From assembly GCA_963850345.1 (NCBI GenBank), contig CAWKKW010000011.1:124001-188000 (forward strand): a stretch of 64,000 nucleotides of DNA, in the 5' to 3' direction. The position numbers and the translations under genes were made by a program. This DNA is from CAWKKW01 sp963850345. Lineage in GTDB: Bacteria; Acidobacteriota; Terriglobia; Terriglobales; Acidobacteriaceae. Of this stretch, positions 8,558 to 16,966 are shown one piece after another. How positions within the stretch are numbered: position 1 is the first letter of the stretch; each line of letters opens with the position of its first letter. Under the pieces are notes generated by a model. The model made no database searches, was not told the DNA's origin, and worked only from the letters and a program-made list of their open reading frames with translations.

Positions 8558-8678
8558 ATCGGGCGAGGTCTGCTGTAGGCGGCATACAAAGCGCGGGCCG
8601 ACAGACTCCTGTGTCGCGGCGCGGCAGATGGATTGACTGTCGTCTCAGGCGATCGTGGTTGGTTCAAGAACCCGGGAA

Positions 8679-9506
8679 TCAGGCCAGGAAGAGATTGCCG
8701 GACAGGTGTTTATTCTTTTGACGAGTAGTGGAAGGATCGCGCCTGGATACGAGAACTTCTCTAATGGCTGTAAGCAGCACAGTTGAAGGTTCGCTCTTCA
8801 AGACCAGGCGATCAAACAGTGCGGACTCTTCTTCGGGAATGGAGATGGAACCCGAGAGGAGCAGCAGGGGGATGGTCTTATCGATCTGGCGCATACGAGC
8901 AGCTACATCATTGCCGTTCATCGCCGGCATGGAGTAGTCAAGTACGACCGCATCTGCGATGCCGCTGGTGAAGATCCTCAGACCGGTGGCAGGCTCACAG
9001 GATGTCAGCACGACGAAACCAAAGGCCTCAAGCAGCATGCGTCTTGCCAGGAGTTGATTGAGATCATCGTCGATGCAGAGCAGGATATTGCGGCGCGGCA
9101 CTCTACCGTCACTATCGCCGGGCTTCGGCTGGTCCACTCCGCACCTGGTCATGGTGGGCAGCCTGGCAACCTTGATCAGCAGATCCCCGATGTCGCCAAG
9201 CAGAGGATCATCCTTGTCCATAGCAGGATCCAGCGGGTACGTGTACTGTTCCGGCCCTTCAAGCATAGTGAGGATGGGCACACGGGAGCTGAGCATCCGA
9301 ATCGATTTTGTGAGACAGGCAATTTCTTCTGAAGATAGCGAATGACTCAGAATGACGAGACCAAATTCTCCGGCGGCGAACATGGAAAGCGCTTGCGTAG
9401 TCGACTCAGCCGACTGTACCTGACATCCGGCCGCACGCAGTATGAGCGCTTTTGCTTCGGTTAATTTGGCGTCTTTGCCCGCGACCAAAACGACTTTGAG
9501 GAACAT
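8679..9506 (-). CDS. Response regulator with a degenerate and an intact receiver domain
   Basis: The start is the ATG at 9506 because AGGAGGAG lies 3-5 bases upstream; a longer frame begins at 9521. The 275-residue product has two receiver-like halves. The first (about residues 3-95) lacks the acidic pair and has Ser in place of the phospho-acceptor Asp (LVILSHSL). The second (about 138-255) is complete: CIDDD, VVLDYSMPAMNG, LLLLSGS and VLKSEP. No output domain follows, so it probably acts by protein contact. It is divergent from the Crp/Fnr-type regulator, and a CRP-type palindrome lies 61 bases upstream. Confidence 0.85.
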   Translation of the reverse strand: MFLKVVLVAGKDAKLTEAKALILRAAGCQVQSAESTTQALSMFAAGEFGLVILSHSLSSEEIACLTKSIRMLSSRVPILTMLEGPEQYTYPLDPAMDKDDPLLGDIGDLLIKVARLPTMTRCGVDQPKPGDSDGRVPRRNILLCIDDDLNQLLARRMLLEAFGFVVLTSCEPATGLRIFTSGIADAVVLDYSMPAMNGNDVAARMRQIDKTIPLLLLSGSISIPEEESALFDRLVLKSEPSTVLLTAIREVLVSRRDPSTTRQKNKHLSGNLFLA

Positions 9507-9566
9507 GGCTCCTCCTCTCATCTCCGCAAGCAGTGCACAGCTCTGCGAAGAGTGGTCGGCGGCTCG

Positions 9567-9584
9567 TTGTGACTTGCGTCACAA
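9567..9584. promoter_or_regulatory. CRP-consensus palindrome between the response regulator and Crp-type gene
   Basis: TTGTGACTTGCGTCACAA is a perfect inverted repeat containing TGTGA-N6-TCACA, the exact E. coli CRP/Vfr-type core. It lies 61 bases before the response regulator start and 260 bases before the Crp-type start, in a 337-base intergenic otherwise without genes. A second, looser repeat (GGTTAC...GTAACC, about 9603-9636) lies beside it. Confidence 0.6.
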
Positions 9585-9843
9585 GTCCGGCGAATCTCAC
9601 TGGGTTACGTGGTGAACGAGTGAGACTAAAGTAACCTAATTCGTGCGTGCAGTCTGTCGTTTGTCGAACACTAACTCGATATTCTTTGATATTTACGCCT
9701 GTTCCTTGTATGCCCCCTACCCATCCAGAGTATGATCCATGGCAGATCGAGATACGCGAGCTAGCGATCCACTTAGTCGGGCGAGTTAGCTCTAGCGCAT
9801 TCCGGTGAGCGCCTCCGTCCCCACGACGCCAAGGGAGCCACCA

Positions 9844-10557
9844 ATGAAAACGCCAGTAACTCATACTGCGTTTAATAATCGAGTTCTAGCCTCGCTGTCC
9901 CCAGCTGATCTCGAGCGTATTAGTCCATTTCTACTGCCTATATCTTTCACAACTGGCCAGACGCTACACGACCCACAGCACATGATTGAGAACGTCTACT
10001 TCCTTGAAGAGGGACTCTGTTCTGTCGTCGTGGACCTGGAGAACGGTGGCTGCGTAGAAGTGGGGCTGGTCGGCCGCGACGGGTTTGTCGGTGTGCCCGG
10101 ATACTTAGGTTCCGGCCGCACGACAGTTCGAAGCTGGATCCAGATCGCCGGATCCGGTTTTAGCATTCACGCCAAAATACTTCGCGAACTGTGCGCAAAT
10201 TCGCCCGATCTCAGGTTCAGCCTGCAACGATGCATTGAAGCATACCTCGCGCAGACTACTCAGATCGCAGCGTGTAATCGGGTGCATCAGTTGGAACAGC
10301 GTCTTGCTCGCTGGCTGCTGATGTGTCATGAGAGAGTGCAGCAGGAAAACCTGCCACTAACCCATGAACTCCTGGCGACCATGTTGGGCACACGCCGGAC
10401 CACTGTATCTGTAGCAGCGGGCTTACTACAGTCTTCCGGACTTATTCACTACTCCCGCGGACACGTTAGGATCACTAATACAAAAGGGTTGGAAGAGGCC
10501 GCGTGTGAGTGTTACTCGGTCATGCATGAGAAATACACCCAACTTGGTCTGCTGTAA
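9844..10557 (+). CDS. Crp/Fnr-family transcriptional regulator
   Basis: The ATG at 9844 (AAGGGAG 6-8 bases upstream) gives a 237-residue protein. Residues about 20-130 form a cyclic-nucleotide-binding-like beta roll (FTTGQTLHDPQHMIENVYFLEEG, VGLVGRDGFVG). Residues about 155-225 form a Crp-type winged helix (LTHELLATMLGTRRTTVSV, then SSGLIHYSRGHVRI). No Fnr-type N-terminal cysteines are present. In the recognition helix, RRTT replaces the SRET of CRP, so the Glu that contacts TGTGA is missing. The nearby TGTGA palindrome may therefore be read by another family member. The ligand is unknown. Confidence 0.9.
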   Translation: MKTPVTHTAFNNRVLASLSPADLERISPFLLPISFTTGQTLHDPQHMIENVYFLEEGLCSVVVDLENGGCVEVGLVGRDGFVGVPGYLGSGRTTVRSWIQIAGSGFSIHAKILRELCANSPDLRFSLQRCIEAYLAQTTQIAACNRVHQLEQRLARWLLMCHERVQQENLPLTHELLATMLGTRRTTVSVAAGLLQSSGLIHYSRGHVRITNTKGLEEAACECYSVMHEKYTQLGLL

Positions 10558-10608
10558 CTCGGCTTCGTCCTCTGTAGGATGAGTCGCGGAAGCCGTTGAG
10601 CGGGGCTG

Positions 10609-10634
10609 GGCCATTCAGTTTGAATGGCCTTATT
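10609..10634 (+). terminator. Terminator of the Crp-type gene
   Basis: GGCCATTCA and TGAATGGCC form a perfect 9-bp stem with a 3-base loop (10609-10629), followed by TTATT, 52 bases after the stop codon. Confidence 0.7.
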
Positions 10635-10827
10635 CGCGGTACACAGCAAGATTCCGTCGACTCAGGCATCTGCTTTACAAAACACCTCCCTGAAAAGCAA
10701 CCGGCGCGAGCGTGCGTGAGCTTCGCGGTGCGCTGTCAAACTCAACCTCGGCTCAAAGGTTTATAGTTTGTCATCAGATCCTTTCGGAGCTGTCAGATTC
10801 CGATTCGATCCTGAGGAGGCTGTCTGC

Positions 10828-12381
10828 ATGGCTGGAGGTTCGGCTCGATGGAACGCAGTGATTGGGGTGCTGATTTTTGCTGTCTACATGCAGGGAAAAT
10901 TGCAGGCTGCACCGAATGCTCCGGGGACACTTGGCATCTTCGAGAGTGAGTCCGATGTAGGTGCCGTAACTCCAAGAGGCAGCGCAGCCTATCGGAATAC
11001 AGACCAGACTTACACCGTGACGGCTGCGGGTGCGAATCTTTGGTCGACCATCGATGGCTTCCACTTTGTGTGGAAGAAAGCAACGGGAGATGTGACGCTG
11101 ACGGCGGATATCAACTTCCCGGATACGGCAGGAGAACACAGTCCACATCGCAAAGCCGTGCTGATGTTGCGACAGAGCCTTGCTCCGGATGCGGCGTATG
11201 TCGATGCTGCCCAGCATGGATCGGGCATGACGGCACTGCAATATCGCAGGAGCAGCGGTGCGACCACTCAGGACATTGAACTCAACATCTCCGCCCCGAG
11301 CCGCCTGAGGCTGGAAAAAATCGGCGACGTGATCACGATGTATCTCAGTACAGGCAAAGAGCCGCTCCACCAGGTCGGAACTTCCATTCCGTTACACCTG
11401 GCAGAGCCGTTTTATGTCGGCCTCGGCGTTTGCTCGCATGACCCGCAGAAGGTAGAGACAGCAGTCTTTTCTCATGTGTCCCTTGAGCCAACCGCGACCT
11501 CCCCTGCCGCTAAGCTTGTGCTTTACAGTACGCTCCAGACGATTGGAATCGAGGATAATTTTCGACGCGCCACCGTGGCGTATACGGCGCCCCGCCAGTT
11601 CGAGGCGCCGAACTGGTCGAGAGACGGCAACCTCCTCTACTTCGATGGAGACGGAAAGATGCTGAAGGTTTCGGCCACGGGCGGAACACCGGAGCCACTC
11701 AACATAGGAGACGCCACTCGCTGCAACGGCAGCCACGGCCTCTCACCCGACGGCAAGTGGCTGGCCATCACCTGTAGCATGCCAGGCAAGCCGGAGTCCC
11801 GGGTATACGTCATTCCGAGCGAGGGAGGGACTCCGCGGCTGGTCACCGAACATCCGAATTCCTACTTTCATAGCTGGTCGCCCGACGGCAAGACCATCGC
11901 CTTCACGCGACCGGACCGCGGCTCCGGCAACATCTTTGCTATCCCAGCTGAGGGCGGCAATGAGACGGCGTTGACAAAGGGAAGCGGCATCAGCGACGAC
12001 CCCGATTACTCGCCGGATGGCAAATACATCTACTTCAACAGCGATCGCGGCGGCACCATGCAGATCTGGAGAATGCACGCGGACGGCAGCGCACCCGAAC
12101 AGATGACGAACGACGACTTAGTCAACTGGACACCGCACCCATCCCCGGATGGAGAGTCCCTGGTCTTCCTGAGTTACGAGAAGGGAGTAACTGGGCATCC
12201 GTCGAATAAGAACATTACGCTGCGGATTATGTCGTTGAAAGACCGGAAGGTGAGGGTGTTGGTTGATCTTATCGGTGGTTCGGGAACGATGAACGTTCCT
12301 TCCTGGGCTCCTGATAGTAAGCACTTAGCCTTCGTGAGCTACCAGATGCTGCCAGAAGACACGGAGAATTCTAATAAGTGA
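10828..12381 (+). CDS. Exported PD40/TolB-like beta-propeller protein with an N-terminal lectin-like domain
   Basis: The start at 10828 is chosen because GAGGAGG lies 8 bases upstream and it produces a signal peptide (MAGGSARWNAVIGVLIF...LQAAP). The 517-residue product has an N-terminal beta-sandwich similar to DUF1349/concanavalin-like domains (FHFVWKKATGDVTLTADI). A six-bladed propeller with WD40-like PD40 repeats follows: APNWSRDGNLLYF, GLSPDGKWLAIT, SWSPDGKTIAFT, DYSPDGKYIYFNSD, HPSPDGESLVFL and SWAPDSKHLAFVS. Such proteins are periplasmic or extracellular; binding of a sugar or protein partner is likely, but no enzymatic motif is seen. Confidence 0.85.
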   Translation: MAGGSARWNAVIGVLIFAVYMQGKLQAAPNAPGTLGIFESESDVGAVTPRGSAAYRNTDQTYTVTAAGANLWSTIDGFHFVWKKATGDVTLTADINFPDTAGEHSPHRKAVLMLRQSLAPDAAYVDAAQHGSGMTALQYRRSSGATTQDIELNISAPSRLRLEKIGDVITMYLSTGKEPLHQVGTSIPLHLAEPFYVGLGVCSHDPQKVETAVFSHVSLEPTATSPAAKLVLYSTLQTIGIEDNFRRATVAYTAPRQFEAPNWSRDGNLLYFDGDGKMLKVSATGGTPEPLNIGDATRCNGSHGLSPDGKWLAITCSMPGKPESRVYVIPSEGGTPRLVTEHPNSYFHSWSPDGKTIAFTRPDRGSGNIFAIPAEGGNETALTKGSGISDDPDYSPDGKYIYFNSDRGGTMQIWRMHADGSAPEQMTNDDLVNWTPHPSPDGESLVFLSYEKGVTGHPSNKNITLRIMSLKDRKVRVLVDLIGGSGTMNVPSWAPDSKHLAFVSYQMLPEDTENSNK

Positions 12382-12433
12382 TGGACATTGTTACTTATGG
12401 CAATCCGGGGTAGGCGTCTAAATTCTAATCAGA

Positions 12434-12598
12434 GGAGAGAACGAAGGACTGGAGCCAGACCTCATCAACGATACCCTCATCGACATCGAGCGTCGCGGCT
12501 CCAGTGGCGCGCAGGTCGCGGTCGGCCTGATGAAGTCGGTTACGCGAGATCACTGGGGCGAGATGAAATTGCAGATCCTCCCAATTGCAGGCATTTGA
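12434..12598 (+). other. Gene-poor stretch with a short coding-like remnant
   Basis: The 495 bases from 12382 to 12876 hold no gene I can defend. One 55-codon open segment (12434-12598) reads like a protein fragment (LEPDLINDTLIDIERRGSSG...) but has no start codon and is preceded by a stop. It could be the remains of a decayed gene. The rest shows only short, low-quality frames on both strands. Confidence 0.25.
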
Positions 12599-12876
12599 GG
12601 GCGGCGAGGCGACCATGCGTCTGGCGTTAGTGTATGCGACCTGGAGCAGTTCCTGGTTGCGGAACTTGCCCGCGGCCCCATCGCGACGTGTAATGGAAAG
12701 CCTGCCCATTCCCCGATTCTACCCGAGCTTTGAGCGCTTCCGAAGTGGCCGGACCACGTCCTCCTCTCGGCAACCTGCGCTGACGGCCTTCAACTCAAGA
12801 CGGATTGGTCGCACGCTCTCCTGTATAACTTCAGGTGAAGCAACAATGAATTCCGCATAGAGGTGACATCCGGCCA

Positions 12877-13176
12877 ATGCATTACCTTCTCTTCTACGAA
12901 GTAGCTGATGACTATCTCTCCCGGCGTGCTGAGTTTCGTTCGGACCATTTGGCGAAGGCATGGGCCTCCTCGGATCGAGGCGAACTGGTGCTCGGCGGTG
13001 CGCTTGCCAATCCAGCCGACCAGGCAATTCTGCTCTTTCAGTGCGACTCCCCGGCTATTCCAGAGGAGTTTGCCAAGGCCGATCCGTACGTCAACAACGG
13101 ATTGGTAAAACGCTGGTACGTTCGCGAGTGGACGACGGTCGCCGGCAAAGACGCCGCGCGGCCGGTACGAGGATAG
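12877..13176 (+). CDS. YCII-family protein
   Basis: The 99-residue protein is a YCII-related ferredoxin-like-fold protein: MHYLLFYEVADDYLSRR, RSDHLAKAWASSDRGELVLGGAL with the characteristic His-Asp/Gly region, then FAKADPYVNNGLVKRWYVREW. The family includes small soluble proteins related to muconolactone isomerase-type folds. Most have no known substrate. AGGTGA lies 9 bases before the ATG. The stop codon lies inside the first copy of a 24-bp tandem duplication (13162-13209), so the last few codons (PVRG) are part of the repeat. Confidence 0.85.
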   Translation: MHYLLFYEVADDYLSRRAEFRSDHLAKAWASSDRGELVLGGALANPADQAILLFQCDSPAIPEEFAKADPYVNNGLVKRWYVREWTTVAGKDAARPVRG

Positions 13177-13209
13177 CCAACTCTACCGGTACGAGGATAG
13201 CCAACTCTA
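13162..13209. repeat. Perfect 24-bp tandem duplication across the YCII stop codon
   Basis: CCGGTACGAGGATAGCCAAC followed by TCTA occurs twice back to back (13162-13185 and 13186-13209) with no mismatch. The first copy encodes the final residues and TAG stop of the YCII gene. The remaining bases to 13494 show no further gene. Confidence 0.9.
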
Positions 13210-13494
13210 GTTCAAGAAAGTTCCTTCGCCCCCGTTGTTTTCGAGGCAGCGGTGAGGTGAGCCGGGTACAACTTATGTGTATCGGTTCGGGAAGAACAGT
13301 GGAGTTGAGTGAGAGTTCCGCACAAACCCTACATCGCTGGAAACAGCCCAGCATGGCCTTTAGGTGAGGCTTCCAGCCCATTTCGTCTGGAAGATGGGTT
13401 TGCAGGCTAAGCTCTGTTTGGCACCGCAATGCGGCTAAAGTGGTATTCCAGGGTAACGTTACTGCTCCTACGCTGCTTGCAGTAAGGAGCGTGT

Positions 13495-13800
13495 ATGAAA
13501 CGCACTGCTGCACTGCAACTTTTCCTCACTGCCTTGATTTTGTTCGCCGCCGTCGGAATTCAATATTCGGTAAACCAGCAGAAGAGAGCCGCGCTGTCTA
13601 CCAAAGACCAGGCCCAGATCGCGGCATCTGCGAAGCTGGACGACGGCATCGACACCTACGGCTCGCTGGACCGCGAGACCCGGGTTCTCGGCGGCGTCGC
13701 TCTGGTCGGAAGCGGCTTTCTGGCCGCCTCGCTCGTGATGTATCGGAGAAGAGTCGTTGCGCCAAAGGCGTCGGCGGTCGTTCTCGGAAGAGCTGCATAA
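13495..13800 (+). CDS. Small membrane protein of unknown function
   Basis: The 101-residue product has an N-terminal hydrophobic segment (about 6-24), a polar stretch rich in Lys/Asp (KAALSTKDQAQ-like region, about 27-62) and a second membrane helix (about 64-83), followed by a basic YRRRVV end. This predicts two transmembrane helices with the loop outside the membrane. AAGGAG lies 6 bases before the ATG. No known family is recognised. It is a lone gene between two non-coding stretches. Confidence 0.65.
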   Translation: MKRTAALQLFLTALILFAAVGIQYSVNQQKRAALSTKDQAQIAASAKLDDGIDTYGSLDRETRVLGGVALVGSGFLAASLVMYRRRVVAPKASAVVLGRAA

Positions 13801-14270
13801 CAACTATCGAGATCTGTGACTCGACAACCATCTCTGACCAGGTTTTCTGGGTCAAGGGCGCTCGTGGTGGAATAACCCTCGAAGAGGAGCGTGCTTTGAG
13901 GTACTCCTGTGCGTGCTCCCTACGGGCCCCCTTTGTCAGCCTCAGTGGAAACGTGTACACATCGTCTAGCCCGGAGGTTGCCGCGTCATACTGCCCTCCG
14001 CTCGTTCCCGGTGGTAAGGCAAGCCGTGGGCCCGACTCGCGGGCTCCTTAGCCTGGATCACCGGCGGTGAAATCGATCGTCGACCCTGATCGTAGGGGAG
14101 ATTTGACTGATGCAGCCGGGTGATTGTACCTAGCTCGTCCATTACGGGTTGCATGCGCCTGCCCAAGTATCGGAAGCTGCAAGCCCTGCCGATTGTTACG
14201 CTGACAACACGAGGGCGGGTCCCTTCGACCGCTCCATTCCTGTAATATTGGGAAACTCAGGACACAGAAG
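13801..14270. other. Non-coding stretch upstream of the stressosome operon
   Basis: These 470 bases contain no convincing gene, tRNA or terminator. Small symmetric elements are present: TCACCGGCGGTGA (about 14057-14069) and a GCCCG/CGGGC mini-hairpin (about 14030-14044). The promoter of the rsbR operon should lie in the last 100-200 bases, but no clear -35/-10 pair was picked out. Confidence 0.4.
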
Positions 14271-15164
14271 GTGAAGCGAGAATTCATGAGTTCATTCAGG
14301 CAAATCATCAAGAGCAATGAGCCGGCGATTCTGTCCGGCTGGCAGGCCGAAATCGCAGGCAGTACGCGTCGTAACGACCTGATGGGGGCCGCGGAGTTTA
14401 AAGAGCAGGTAGCGGAGTTGCTGCACCTCATTACGGAGGCCCCGGAATCCAACGATGACGTTTTATCCGACGGTTTTGCGCCGCTGCGGGAATTCTTGCG
14501 GGACGCAGCAAAATCCCGCATGGACCAGGGCTTCACGACAGCCGAAATAGCCTTGTTTGTGCTGTCGGTCAAGCAGCCGATCTTCAACGCGCTGCGAGAG
14601 GCGTACAAAACGAATCCGCTCGACCTGGTGGGAGAGATGCTGAATCTCGGAAACCTGCTGGACAAGCTGGCGATGATCACCGTCGATGCGGCCATTGGGT
14701 TCCGCGAGATGACCATCGCCCGGCAGCAGGAGGAGATGCTGGAGCTCTCTACCCCGGTCGTAAAGCTCTGGGATGGAATCCTGGCTCTGCCCCTGATCGG
14801 CACGCTCGACAGCGCCCGCACTCAGGTGGTGATGGAGTCTCTGCTCTCCGCCATCATCGAAACGAACAGCCAGGTGGCCATCATCGACATCACTGGCGTG
14901 CCCACCGTCGATACGCTGGTCGCCCAGCACCTGATCAAGACCATTACGGCCGCTCGCCTGATGGGAGCGGACTGCTACCTGAGCGGTATCCGGCCGGCCA
15001 TCGCGCAAACCATCGTGCATCTCGGGATTGACCTGATCGACGTGCAGACAAAGGCAAAGCTCTCCGACGCCTTCGCGCTCGCTCTTCATCGCATGGGTAA
15101 ATCCGTCGTGACTCTCAAGCCCGGGACCGCATCCACCGGCGTTGCCAAGCCAAGGGAACTCTAG
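14271..15164 (+). CDS. rsbR: RsbR-type stressosome scaffold/sensor (STAS domain)
   Basis: RsbR proteins form the stressosome core with RsbS and sequester the kinase RsbT until stress. The 297-residue product has an N-terminal all-helical RsbRD/globin-like sensor (about 1-145) and a C-terminal STAS domain (about 160-275). The STAS phospho-threonine region is present (ITGVPTVDTLVAQHLI, and GIRPAIAQT). The GTG at 14271 has AGGA 8 bases upstream; the ATG at 14286 is an alternative with a poorer site. It heads an operon with rsbS 3 bases downstream. Confidence 0.9.
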   Translation: MKREFMSSFRQIIKSNEPAILSGWQAEIAGSTRRNDLMGAAEFKEQVAELLHLITEAPESNDDVLSDGFAPLREFLRDAAKSRMDQGFTTAEIALFVLSVKQPIFNALREAYKTNPLDLVGEMLNLGNLLDKLAMITVDAAIGFREMTIARQQEEMLELSTPVVKLWDGILALPLIGTLDSARTQVVMESLLSAIIETNSQVAIIDITGVPTVDTLVAQHLIKTITAARLMGADCYLSGIRPAIAQTIVHLGIDLIDVQTKAKLSDAFALALHRMGKSVVTLKPGTASTGVAKPREL

Positions 15165-15167
15165 ACC

Positions 15168-15563
15168 ATGGAGCGGATACCAATCCTGAAAATGGGCGAA
15201 TGCCTCCTGGTCACAATCCAGGTCGATATGCATGATCAGCTTGCGATGACACTGCAGGAGGATCTGACCGACCAGATTGCCAAGCATGCGTCAAGAGGGG
15301 TACTGATCGACATCTCTTCGCTGGAGATCGTGGATTCATTTATCGGTCGCATGCTGGCCAATATCGCGGCTATGTCCAGAGTTCTGGACGCGCAGACGGT
15401 GCTGACCGGAATGCAGCCGGCAGTCGCCATCACACTGGTCGAGTTGGGCATGTCTCTTCCAGGGATCAAGACCGCCCTGAACGTGGAGCGAGGCATGGAG
15501 CTACTGAAGCAGCACATCGATCTAGGCACGGAGTTACAAGAGGCTGATGGCTCTGAACAATGA
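15168..15563 (+). CDS. rsbS: RsbS-type stressosome STAS protein
   Basis: RsbS is the single-domain STAS partner of RsbR and the direct inhibitor of RsbT. The 131-residue product begins RIPILKMGECLLVTIQVDMHD and carries LIDISSLEIVDSFIGRML, where the Ser of VDSF matches the RsbS phosphorylation site, then TGMQPAVAITLVELG. It follows rsbR by 3 bases and its end overlaps the rsbT start (15547) by 17 bases, which supports coupled translation. A C-terminal extension of about 15 acidic residues exceeds the usual length. Confidence 0.9.
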   Translation: MERIPILKMGECLLVTIQVDMHDQLAMTLQEDLTDQIAKHASRGVLIDISSLEIVDSFIGRMLANIAAMSRVLDAQTVLTGMQPAVAITLVELGMSLPGIKTALNVERGMELLKQHIDLGTELQEADGSEQ

Positions 15564-15951
15564 GACCTTCCCCATCGCGAGCGCGGACGACGTGGTGCGT
15601 GTGAGGCAGATCGTTCGATCGGCTTGGCGACCGAGCTCAAATTCAGCCTGGTAGACCAGACAAAGCTGGTGACGGCCACCAGCGAACTTGCGCGAAATAC
15701 GCTGGAACATGGCGGGGGCGGAACCATGCGGGCCGAGGTGGTACAGGTGAGCTGCCAGACGAGGAATCCGGCTCACGTTTCAGGACGAGGGCCCGGGCAT
15801 TCCAAATCTCGAGCTGGCGTTGCGGGATGGGTATACCACCGGTTGCGGCATGGGACTTGGTCTGAGCGGCAGCAAGCGGCTGGTAAACGAATTTGATATC
15901 AAGAGCGAAGTGGGGCGGGGCACGACCGTCACCATCACGCGCTGGAAATGA
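15547..15951 (+). pseudogene. rsbT: RsbT serine/threonine kinase gene, read in three frames
   Basis: RsbT is the GHKL-type kinase released from the stressosome. Joined across two apparent frameshifts, the sequence gives a full RsbT. The first frame reads ETFPIASADDVVRVRQIVRS (to about 15621). The second has TKLVTATSELARNTLEHGGGG, the N-box (about 15624-15764). The third has FQDEGPGIPNLE and GCGMGLGLSGSKRLV, the G1 and G2 boxes (about 15763-15951). The second shift fits one missing G in a G run. All catalytic motifs remain and no other stop interrupts. Either the assembly is wrong here or the gene has just decayed. AAGAGG precedes the ATG. Confidence 0.75.
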
Positions 15952-16966
15952 CGGCCGTGCAGCAAACTCATAAATCCGATCGCAGTCACGGATCGCAGTT
16001 CGGTCGGCGAGGCGCGGCGTGCGGCTATCACGGCGGCGCAGGCACTTGGCTTTCGACCAGCAAAGGCGCAGCGACATCGGCATCGTCGCCACTGAAGCGG
16101 CCAACAACATACTGTTGCACGGCGGAGGCGGGAGAGTTGCTGGTTTGCGGCTTCGCCGAGGATGCGATGGCGTGGCTCGACTTGATCGCCGATTGATTCC
16201 GGTCCGGGTATCCGCGATATCGGCCACGCTTTTGAAGACGGAGTGTCCACCATTGGAACCGCAGGAGACGGTCTCGGAGCCATGCAAAGGCTGTCGGACT
16301 CTCTATCGGTTTACTCCAGTCCCGACCGGGGAACGGTGCTCTCTTGTCGCTTTAGTCCCCGCGAGTCCGCCGGGGCTGCCAGTATCGGCGTCCTCAGCAT
16401 TCCGATGAAAGGCGAGGTCGAGTGCGGCGATGCATTTCTGGCCTTGCCGGGAACATTTCGTTCCCTCTACATGGTGGTCGACGGCTTGGGACATGGGCCG
16501 ATCGCGAGCGAGGCTGCTCGTGAGGCGGTGAAGGCGGTTCGAGCCTCTTCCCAGGCGACTCCGGCCGAGATTATGGGAACGACGCACGACGCTTTGCGGA
16601 AGACGCGAGGAGCGGCCATGTCGATCAGTATCGTCGACCACGAACGTTCCATCGTGACCTACGCCGGCGTGGGCAACATCAGTGCGTCGGTAGGCAATGG
16701 AACCGCAACCCGGAGCATGATTTCGCAGAACGGGACTTTGGGCGCGGTACTACCCAGAGTCCAGGAGTATACGTACCCTGTGGAGGCCGGCGCCCTGCTG
16801 CTGATGTTCTCTGACGGGCTCACTTCAAAGTGCGCCCTGGGCGGCTTACCCGGGCATTCGGAATCGCCCTCCGGCGCTGATAGCCGGCTTGCTGTATCGA
16901 GACTTCAGCCGCAAGCGGGACGATGCTACCGTACTGCTGGCCTCGATTGAGGGTGCCCGTCTTTGA
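15948..16966 (+). pseudogene. RsbW-like ATPase fused to SpoIIE/RsbX-type PP2C phosphatase, frameshifted
   Basis: The start ATG overlaps the rsbT stop (ATGA). Corrected for about five shifts (near 15975, 16068, 16130, 16194 and 16846), it encodes a GHKL ATPase domain (VTDRSSVGEARRAAITAAQA, IVATEAANNILLHGGGG, SGPGIRDI) followed by a PP2C domain (ECGDAFLAL, MVVDGLGHGPIASEAAREAV, YAGVGNISA, LLMFSDGLTS, RDDATVLLAS). The uninterrupted piece 16243-16950 covers most of the phosphatase. In stressosome modules such phosphatases reset RsbR/RsbS. The gene ends at the TGA at 16964-16966, which overlaps the next start (TTGA). Confidence 0.7.
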
